A DNA stretch of 6,967 bases, taken from positions 1-6,967 of the forward strand of contig JALRFT010000026.1 in assembly GCA_023261915.1 (NCBI GenBank), in the 5' to 3' direction. This DNA is from Acidimicrobiales bacterium (GTDB taxonomy: Bacteria; Actinomycetota; Acidimicrobiia; Acidimicrobiales; Acidimicrobilacustridaceae). Numbering within the stretch: position 1 is the first letter of the stretch; each line of letters starts with the position of its first letter. A model generated the notes under the pieces. That model was not told the origin of the DNA. It searched no databases and was given only the letters and a program-made list of their open reading frames with translations. Below, piece after piece: positions 1-4,909 of this stretch. Position numbers and translations under genes: made by a program.

Positions 1-259
1 CGGTCACCTCAGTGTCAATGGCAAGCGCGTCACCATCCCGAGTTACCGGGTTCGCAAAGGTGACGTCATCACTGTCGGGTCCAAGGCCCGCGACATGATC
101 GTGTTCGTCCAGAACCGTGACGTCCTCGACCGCAACGCTCCGGCGTGGCTGGCGATGGCCGGCGAAGGCTGGGAAGTCACCGTTGACCAACTCCCCACCC
201 GCGACCAGATCGATGTCCCGGTGCGGGAGCAACTGATTGTCGAGCTCTACAGCAAGTAG
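1..259 (+). CDS. rpsD: 30S ribosomal protein S4, 3' part only (5' end outside window)
   Basis: The frame beginning at base 2 is open to a TAG at 257-259 and gives the last 85 residues of ribosomal protein S4. S4 binds 16S rRNA early in assembly of the 30S body and, in several bacteria, represses its own operon. The visible part starts inside the S4 RNA-binding domain with GHLSVNGKRVTIPSYRV followed by a KGDVI stretch, which are hallmark family segments. It ends in the typical REQLIVELYSK tail, so the C-terminus is complete. The position directly upstream of rpoA matches the usual order of the alpha operon (rpsM-rpsK-rpsD-rpoA-rplQ). The start codon and N-terminal zinc or rRNA-binding region lie outside the window and cannot be judged. 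Confidence 0.97.
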   Translation, partial: GHLSVNGKRVTIPSYRVRKGDVITVGSKARDMIVFVQNRDVLDRNAPAWLAMAGEGWEVTVDQLPTRDQIDVPVREQLIVELYSK

Positions 260-273
260 TGGTCACTGACCAC
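259..273 (+). repeat. Small palindrome just after the rpsD stop
   Basis: GTGGTCACTGACCAC has 7-base arms around a single central base and overlaps the last base of the rpsD stop. As RNA it could form a 5- or 6-bp hairpin in the 61-base rpsD-rpoA gap. There is no T-run after it, so an intrinsic terminator is unlikely. An RNA-stability or processing element, or chance, are the alternatives. rpoA almost certainly continues on the same transcript. Confidence 0.3.
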
Positions 274-306
274 CGAACCGTTCCACCACCACGTAAGAAC
301 CACCTC

Positions 307-313
307 GAGGGAG
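307..313 (+). promoter_or_regulatory. Ribosome binding site of rpoA
   Basis: GAGGGAG ends 7 bases before the ATG at 321. It supports that ATG over the second in-frame ATG at 330 (residue 4). The resulting N-terminus MLVMQRP resembles the MLIAQRP start common in actinobacterial RpoA. Confidence 0.7.
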
Positions 314-320
314 AACCCAC

Positions 321-1262
321 ATGCTCGTGATGCAGCGACCCAAGGTCGAGGCGCTGGGTGACGCCGACGGCCACCGCGGCGTTTTCGTCATTGCCCCGCT
401 GGAGCCCGGCTTCGGCCATACCCTCGGCAATTCGCTTCGGCGGACCCTGCTGTCGTCGATTCCGGGTGCCGCCGTTACCCAGGTGCGTTTCGATGATTCG
501 CTCCACGAGTTCGACACCATCAAGGGTGTCGTTGAGGACGTCACCGACGTCATCCTCAACCTCAAGGACCTCGTGCTGCGTTCCCACAGTGACGAGCCCG
601 TAACCCTGCGTCTCGACGCCAAGGGCCCCGGCGTCGTCACTGCTGGCGACATCGAGGTGAACCCCGAGGTTGAGGTGCTGAACCCTGAACTCGAAATTGC
701 CACGATCAACGCTGATGGTCGGCTCGCCGTCGACATCACCGTGGAGCGAGGCAAGGGCTACGTCGGTATCGAGCGCAAGGATCAGCGGACCGAACCCATC
801 GGTGTGATCCCTGTCGATGCGATCTTCTCGCCGGTCCGTCGGGTCACCTATCAGGTCGAGTCGACCCGCGTCGATCAGTCCACGGACTTCGACCGGCTGC
901 TCCTCGACGTTGAGACCGACGGTTCGATCTCGGCCCGTGACGCCCTCGCCTCGGCTGGTGCGACGCTGCGCCAGCTGGTGCAGTTGGTGGAGGAGATGAC
1001 CGACGAAGCCGAGGGTCTTGAGCTTGGTGAGGTCAGCGTCGTGGCTGCCGGTTCGCCCGATCTCGACCTGCCCATTGAGGATCTCGATCTCTCCGAGCGC
1101 CCGCGGAACTGTCTCAAGCGCGCCCAGGTCAACACCATCGGTGAACTGTTGGGCAAGACCTACGACGATCTTCTGGCCATCACCAACTTCGGCCAGAAGT
1201 CGCTCGATGAGGTCATCGAGAAGCTCGACGAGCGGGGTCTCTCCCTGCGTACCCGGGACTGA
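321..1262 (+). CDS. rpoA: DNA-directed RNA polymerase subunit alpha
   Basis: This 313-residue protein is the alpha subunit, whose dimer nucleates assembly of RNA polymerase and whose C-terminal domain contacts promoter UP-elements and activators. The N-terminal domain (about residues 1-228) carries the conserved EPGFGHTLGNSLRRTLLSS segment (residues 28-46) used for dimerisation and beta contact, and later a well-conserved DALASAG segment. A short acidic linker leads to the C-terminal domain from about residue 249. There Arg260 and Asn263 in the RPRNCLK motif align with DNA-contacting Arg265 and Asn268 of E. coli, and NFGQKSLDEV is the second helix-hairpin-helix motif. Length is usual for Actinomycetota. 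It lies 61 bases after rpsD and 18 before rplQ, so the three are probably cotranscribed. No oddities were seen. Confidence 0.98.
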   Translation: MLVMQRPKVEALGDADGHRGVFVIAPLEPGFGHTLGNSLRRTLLSSIPGAAVTQVRFDDSLHEFDTIKGVVEDVTDVILNLKDLVLRSHSDEPVTLRLDAKGPGVVTAGDIEVNPEVEVLNPELEIATINADGRLAVDITVERGKGYVGIERKDQRTEPIGVIPVDAIFSPVRRVTYQVESTRVDQSTDFDRLLLDVETDGSISARDALASAGATLRQLVQLVEEMTDEAEGLELGEVSVVAAGSPDLDLPIEDLDLSERPRNCLKRAQVNTIGELLGKTYDDLLAITNFGQKSLDEVIEKLDERGLSLRTRD

Positions 1263-1280
1263 CGGAGACCGGAGCACCAC

Positions 1281-1634
1281 ATGCCTGCCACACCCAAGAA
1301 GGGTCGCCGTTTCGGTGGCGACGCTGCCCACCAGAAACTCATGATGGCCAACCTGGCTGCGTCGCTGTTCGCCGCCGAGGGCATCGTGACCACCGAGGCC
1401 AAGGCCAAGGCCTTGCGCCCGGTCGCCGAGAAACTCATCACCAAGGCCCGCAAGGGTGGACTCCACAATCACCGTCAGGTGGTGTCCTACCTTGGGGACA
1501 AGGAAATGACGGCCAAGCTGTTCGAGGACATTGCTCCTCGTTACGCCGATCGGTCCGGCGGGTACACCCGGATCCTCAAGCTCGGCACGCGCCATGGCGA
1601 CAATGCGCCGATGGCGCGCATTGAGTTGGTCTGA
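1281..1634 (+). CDS. rplQ: 50S ribosomal protein L17
   Basis: The 117-residue basic protein is L17, a component of the large subunit. Family features are the MPATPKKGRRFGG start, the AHQKLMMANLAASLF segment, TTEAKAKALRPVAEKLITKA, the LHNHRQV segment and the terminal GGYTRI...GDNAPMARIELV. The ATG is preceded by GGAG at 1271-1274, six bases upstream. The protein stops right after IELV, so it is the compact form without the long C-terminal extension found in some other Actinomycetota such as mycobacteria (known from family knowledge). It follows rpoA by 18 bases, the standard neighbour. Confidence 0.98.
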   Translation: MPATPKKGRRFGGDAAHQKLMMANLAASLFAAEGIVTTEAKAKALRPVAEKLITKARKGGLHNHRQVVSYLGDKEMTAKLFEDIAPRYADRSGGYTRILKLGTRHGDNAPMARIELV

Positions 1635-1649
1635 GGCCTACCGATCGAC

Positions 1650-1665
1650 GACGGGTCGGCCCGTC
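1650..1665 (+). terminator. Possible hairpin (weak terminator or processing site) between rplQ and truA
   Basis: GACGGG-TCGG-CCCGTC is a perfect 6-bp GC-rich stem with a four-base loop, starting 15 bases after the rplQ stop and ending 16 bases before the truA start. There is no T-run downstream, so it is not a classical intrinsic terminator. It might attenuate read-through into truA or serve as an RNase processing or stability element. The 47-base gap makes read-through likely in any case. Confidence 0.3.
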
Positions 1666-1681
1666 CGCCGGATGGTGACCC

Positions 1682-2539
1682 GTGACCCTGTTCGACTCTG
1701 CAACCCCCGAAACGCTGACCGTTGCGGACGAAACGGTCCGCTCCGTTCCCGGTCCGGTGCCTGGTCACCGACGCGTTCGTCTCGTCGTGGCCTACGACGG
1801 CTCGGAGTTCCGGGGTTTCGCCGCCCAACCCGATGTCGTCACCGTCGGCGGCACCCTGATTGACAACATCGCCACGGTCACCGGTGTGACGGTGGATCTG
1901 TCGTGTGCGGGACGCACTGACGCCGGGGTTCACGCCTGGGGGCAGGTCGTGTCGTTCGACCTACCCGACGCCTTGACGACCCCCGAGAGCCTCGAGCGTC
2001 TGCGAACCTCCCTGAACCGACTGTGCGCGCCCTGGGTGGTGGTGCGCACCGCCGAGACCACTCGTGATGACTTCGATGCGCGGTTTTCTGCGGTGTGGCG
2101 TTCGTACCGCTACACCGTGCTCGTCAGTGAGGTCCCTGACCCCTTCCGGGTTCGCACCGTGTGGCACGTGCCTACATCTCTCGACCTGCGGGCCATGACC
2201 CTGGCGTGCGACCCCCTGATCGGGGAGCACGACTTCACGTCTTTCTGCCGGGCGCCGCAGCGCCCCGACGGATCGGTGGCGTCGATGGTGCGTCGGGTCC
2301 ATGACGCCCGCTGGGTGGAGGGTGACGACGGGACCCTCCAGTTCAGGGTCCGGGCTTCGGCGTTCTGCCACCAGATGGTTCGTTCGCTGGTGGGGACCCT
2401 CGTTGAGGTCGGTCGTGGCAAGCGTCGGGCGGGGGAGATGATGGGCATCATCGGTGCCCGGGATCGCCATGCAGCCGGTCAGATCGCCCCTCCGACGGGC
2501 CTGTGTCTATGGGAGGTCGGTTACCCCCCGGTGGACTGA
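1682..2539 (+). CDS. truA: tRNA pseudouridine(38-40) synthase TruA
   Basis: This 285-residue protein isomerises uridines 38-40 in the anticodon arm of tRNAs to pseudouridine. The core begins at about residue 32 with RLVVAYDGSEFRGF. The catalytic loop CAGRTDAGVHAWGQVVSF places the nucleophile at Asp80 (Asp60 in E. coli). Further family motifs are DARFSAVWRSYRY, IGEHDFTSFC, the RASAFCHQMVRSLVGTLVEV segment and the terminal APPTGLCLWEVGYP. The GTG at 1682 is the first possible start, because an in-frame TGA lies at 1676-1678. It has no convincing Shine-Dalgarno sequence and adds about 25 poorly conserved residues. A second GTG at 1757 (residue 26) would give a more typical N-terminus, so the start is uncertain. 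truA commonly follows rplQ in Actinomycetota, and it probably depends on that transcript. Confidence 0.96.
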   Translation: MTLFDSATPETLTVADETVRSVPGPVPGHRRVRLVVAYDGSEFRGFAAQPDVVTVGGTLIDNIATVTGVTVDLSCAGRTDAGVHAWGQVVSFDLPDALTTPESLERLRTSLNRLCAPWVVVRTAETTRDDFDARFSAVWRSYRYTVLVSEVPDPFRVRTVWHVPTSLDLRAMTLACDPLIGEHDFTSFCRAPQRPDGSVASMVRRVHDARWVEGDDGTLQFRVRASAFCHQMVRSLVGTLVEVGRGKRRAGEMMGIIGARDRHAAGQIAPPTGLCLWEVGYPPVD

Positions 2540-2577
2540 TGGCCAACGTCTCCGGCGGCAAGTTGCCGCCCGGGGGG
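2524..2577 (+). repeat. Nested inverted repeats at the truA 3' end
   Basis: CCCCCCGG (2524-2531, within truA) is exactly complementary to CCGGGGGG (2570-2577). Between them sits GGCGGCAAGTTGCCGCC (2554-2570), two 8-base arms around one central base. As RNA this would give a strong GC-rich structure straddling the truA stop codon, the two stems sharing only base 2570. No T-run follows directly, so termination is possible but not proved. The inner palindrome also overlaps the putative -35 of the next promoter and could instead be an operator-like site. Confidence 0.4.
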
Positions 2578-2592
2578 CTGGGGCCGTATCGT
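2563..2592 (+). promoter_or_regulatory. Putative promoter for rplM-rpsI-glmM
   Basis: TTGCCG (2563-2568) resembles a -35 element and TATCGT (2587-2592) fits the actinobacterial TAnnnT -10. The spacer is 18 bases. Transcription would begin near 2599 and give a leader of roughly 60 bases before the rplM GTG. The 122-base gap is the longest in the window, which supports a transcription start here. In GC-rich DNA such matches also occur by chance. Confidence 0.35.
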
Positions 2593-2647
2593 TTCCCTTC
2601 CGGCCTGTGGCAGTGCTGCGGTCGGGGAGTCCCAGTCGAGATGTGAT

Positions 2648-2654
2648 GAGAGGT
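2648..2654 (+). promoter_or_regulatory. Ribosome binding site of rplM
   Basis: GAGAGGT ends 7 bases before the GTG at 2662. It confirms that GTG as the start of L13, which then reads MRTYSPK, the standard N-terminus of the family in Actinomycetota. Confidence 0.7.
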
Positions 2655-2661
2655 ACCGCGC

Positions 2662-3123
2662 GTGCGCACCTACAGCCCCAAGTCGAGCGAGATCACGAGG
2701 GAATGGTTCGTGGTCGACGCCGAAGATCTCGTCCTCGGACGGATGGCTACCGAGGTTGCTCGCATTCTGCGCGGCAAGCACAAGCCCGGGTTCACCCCGC
2801 ACCTCGACTGTGGCGATCACGTGGTGATCATCAACGCCGACAAGGTCGTACTGACCTCGGGCAAGGCTGAGCGCAAGATCGCCTGGCGTCACACCGGGTA
2901 CCCCGGCGGTATCCGTTCACGCACCTATGCCGAGTGGCTCGGTTCCCGACCCGAGGAGGCGGTGCGCCGCACCATCCGCGGCATGCTCCCCAAGAACCGG
3001 CTGGGTCGCCAGATGCTCACCAAGCTGAAGGTGTACGCCGGTCCCACCCATCCCCACGCCGCCCAGAAGCCCTCCGAGCTCGTGCTCGACGGCGCCCGGG
3101 CCCGCGAGGCGACCCGGACCTGA
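2662..3123 (+). CDS. rplM: 50S ribosomal protein L13
   Basis: The 153-residue product is L13, an early-assembling 50S protein that binds 23S rRNA. Diagnostic segments are MRTYSPK at the start, VLGRMATEVARILRGKHKP (residues 24-42), GDHVVIINADKV (51-62), RHTGYPGG (76-83), GMLPKNRLGR (107-116) and a KVYAGPTHPHAAQKP segment near the end. It starts with GTG, supported by a good ribosome binding site. The C-terminal tail after HAAQKP runs about 18 residues and is slightly longer than in many L13 proteins, which is not remarkable. rpsI follows after 28 bases, the near-universal L13-S9 gene pair. Confidence 0.98.
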   Translation: MRTYSPKSSEITREWFVVDAEDLVLGRMATEVARILRGKHKPGFTPHLDCGDHVVIINADKVVLTSGKAERKIAWRHTGYPGGIRSRTYAEWLGSRPEEAVRRTIRGMLPKNRLGRQMLTKLKVYAGPTHPHAAQKPSELVLDGARAREATRT

Positions 3124-3151
3124 TCCGGTCACGACCCGAGGACGACACGTC

Positions 3152-3544
3152 ATGAGCAAGCCACTGAACCAGAGCACCGGTCGACGTAAGCGGGCCGTGG
3201 CCCGCGTGCGCTTCCGTCCCGGCACCGGCCAGATCACGGTGAACGGTCGCACCATCGAGGCGTACTTCCCCTCCGACACTCAGCGCATGGTCATCACCGA
3301 CCCGTTGCGAGTGACGAGCACCGTTGAGGCTTACGACATTGACGCCACCATCGACGGTGGCGGCTTCACCGGCCAAGCGGGTGCGTTGCGTCACGCCATC
3401 GCCCGTGGCCTCGTGGCCCTCGATCCTGAGATGCGTCCGGAGCTGAAGCGCAACGGCTTCCTCACCCGTGACGCTCGCGAGAAGGAATCGAAGAAGTACG
3501 GCCTCAAGAAGGCCCGTAAGGCACCGCAGTACTCCAAGCGCTGA
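3152..3544 (+). CDS. rpsI: 30S ribosomal protein S9
   Basis: The 130-residue protein is S9 of the small-subunit head, whose C-terminal tail reaches the P-site tRNA. Visible features are GRRKRAVARVRFRPGTGQI (residues 10-28), the signature GGGFTGQAGALRHAIARGL (69-87), the LTRDAREKESKKYGLKKAR region and the highly conserved terminal SKR (128-130). GAGGA at 3138-3142, nine bases before the ATG, serves as ribosome binding site. The gene lies between rplM and glmM with gaps of 28 and 15 bases, so all three are probably on one transcript. Confidence 0.98.
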   Translation: MSKPLNQSTGRRKRAVARVRFRPGTGQITVNGRTIEAYFPSDTQRMVITDPLRVTSTVEAYDIDATIDGGGFTGQAGALRHAIARGLVALDPEMRPELKRNGFLTRDAREKESKKYGLKKARKAPQYSKR

Positions 3545-3559
3545 GCTTGTCGGCTCGCC

Positions 3560-4897
3560 GTGACGCTCTCCTTCGGCACTGACGGCGTCCGAGGCCCCGC
3601 CCGCGAGTTCACCCCTTCGTGGGTGGCGGCCCTCGGGGCGGCCATGGTTGACGTCTTCGGTGGCGGTTCCTTCGTTCTCGGCCGTGACACCCGGGAGTCC
3701 GGGCCACGGATCGTTGCCGACCTGACACAGGGGATCTCGGCGGCCGGTGGGTCGGTGGTTGATCTCGGTGTGGCCCCGACCCCGGCAGTGGCGTGGGTGG
3801 CCGCTCGTGACGGTGTGCCGGGCGCAGTGGTTTCGGCGTCACACAATCCGTGGGCCGACAACGGCATCAAGGTGTTCGCCCCGGGTGGAACCAAACTCGA
3901 CGACGGCACCGAGTCCGAACTCGCACGGGCACTCGATGCCCATCTCGCCGCCAGCCCCGTTGCCGGCACATCCGACTCAGCAGGCGACGGTGCTGCAACC
4001 CTCGACGCCTATGTCGCCCATCTCGTTGCGTCAATCGATGGCCGTCGTCTCGACGGACTGCGGGTGGTGCTCGATTGTGCCCATGGGGCAGCAAGCGCCC
4101 TGGCACCCCGGGTGTTCACTGCCGTTGGTGCCGACGTCACCGTCATCGGCAATCATCCCGACGGCCGGAACATCAATGAGAACTGTGGGTCGACCCACCT
4201 CGAGCTGTTGGCGGACACGGTTGTGCGACTCGGGGCCGATGTGGGACTGGCCTTCGACGGAGATGCTGACCGAGTCCTCGCTGTCGACGGCAGCGGGGCG
4301 GTCGTGGACGGGGACCACATCATCGCCATGTTGGCGTTGGACCGTCATCGCCGTGGTGTGCTCGTGGGTTCGGCCGTCGTCGTCACGGTGATGACCAACC
4401 TCGGGTTCCGACTCGCCATGGACGAAGCGGACATCGAGGTGGTCGAAACCCCTGTCGGTGACCGTCACTGTCTCGCCGCGCTCGAGCGACGTGGCCTGGT
4501 TCTCGGTGGGGAGCAGTCCGGACATGTGATCCTGCGTGATCTCGCCACCACGGGGGACGGCATGCTCTCGGGGTTGCAGATCGCCGATCTCGTGGTGCGC
4601 AGTAGTCAGCCCCTGGCGTCATTGGCGGCGACCGCCATGACACGGGTGCCCCAGGTGCTCCACAACGTCGAGGTGCACGGTGATCGGGCTGCGCTCATCG
4701 ATGCCATCAGGCCCGACGTGGAAGCGGAGCAGTCCCGTTTGGGTTCATCGGGACGGATTCTGGTCCGCTCGAGCGGTACCGAACCACTGATTCGGGTGAT
4801 GGTGGAAGCCACTGACGCCGGGGTTGCGGCCGAGGTTGCCACCCGTTTAGTGACGGCGGTTACCTCCCTCGACGGTGCCGGCGAACCTTCCCCGTAG
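3560..4897 (+). CDS. glmM: Phosphoglucosamine mutase GlmM
   Basis: This 445-residue cytoplasmic enzyme interconverts glucosamine-6-phosphate and glucosamine-1-phosphate on the way to UDP-GlcNAc and peptidoglycan. All alpha-D-phosphohexomutase motifs are present: FGTDGVRG (residues 5-12), the phosphoserine loop SASHNPWADNGIKVF with catalytic Ser94, the Mg2+-binding DGDADR (233-238), the sugar-binding GEQSGH (317-322) and the phosphate-binding RSSGTEP (403-409). The GEQSG form is typical of GlmM, as is its position after rpsI and before a glmS-type gene. Start: GTG at 3560 puts FGTDGVRG at residue 5, as expected, but no Shine-Dalgarno sequence is visible in the 15-base gap after rpsI, so translational coupling is likely. 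The TAG stop is part of a -10-like TAGACT. Confidence 0.97.
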   Translation: MTLSFGTDGVRGPAREFTPSWVAALGAAMVDVFGGGSFVLGRDTRESGPRIVADLTQGISAAGGSVVDLGVAPTPAVAWVAARDGVPGAVVSASHNPWADNGIKVFAPGGTKLDDGTESELARALDAHLAASPVAGTSDSAGDGAATLDAYVAHLVASIDGRRLDGLRVVLDCAHGAASALAPRVFTAVGADVTVIGNHPDGRNINENCGSTHLELLADTVVRLGADVGLAFDGDADRVLAVDGSGAVVDGDHIIAMLALDRHRRGVLVGSAVVVTVMTNLGFRLAMDEADIEVVETPVGDRHCLAALERRGLVLGGEQSGHVILRDLATTGDGMLSGLQIADLVVRSSQPLASLAATAMTRVPQVLHNVEVHGDRAALIDAIRPDVEAEQSRLGSSGRILVRSSGTEPLIRVMVEATDAGVAAEVATRLVTAVTSLDGAGEPSP

Positions 4898-4900
4898 ACT
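4895..4900 (+). promoter_or_regulatory. Possible -10 element for the glmS-like gene
   Basis: TAGACT fits the TAnnnT -10 pattern of actinobacterial promoters and includes the TAG stop of glmM. Nine bases separate it from the ATG at 4910, so a transcript would be leaderless or have only a few untranslated bases. That fits the lack of a clear Shine-Dalgarno sequence (only GGCGA). No good -35 is visible at normal spacing, so this remains tentative. Confidence 0.35.
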
Positions 4901-4909
4901 GGCGAACGC

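Noticed and set aside
303..310. CCTCGAGG palindrome overlapping the rpoA ribosome binding site, considered as a translational switch
   Set aside because: It is a 4+4 palindrome with no loop and cannot fold into a hairpin by itself; it is short enough to be chance.
177..1595. Long open frame on the - strand (472 codons) antisense to rpoA and rplQ
   Set aside because: It lies entirely opposite well-identified genes, its product resembles no known protein, and long antisense frames are expected in GC-rich DNA with biased third positions.
2599..2661. Possible ribosomal protein leader or riboswitch upstream of rplM
   Set aside because: Only short, weak pairings such as GGG-GAGT-CCC are visible and no known leader motif could be recognised.
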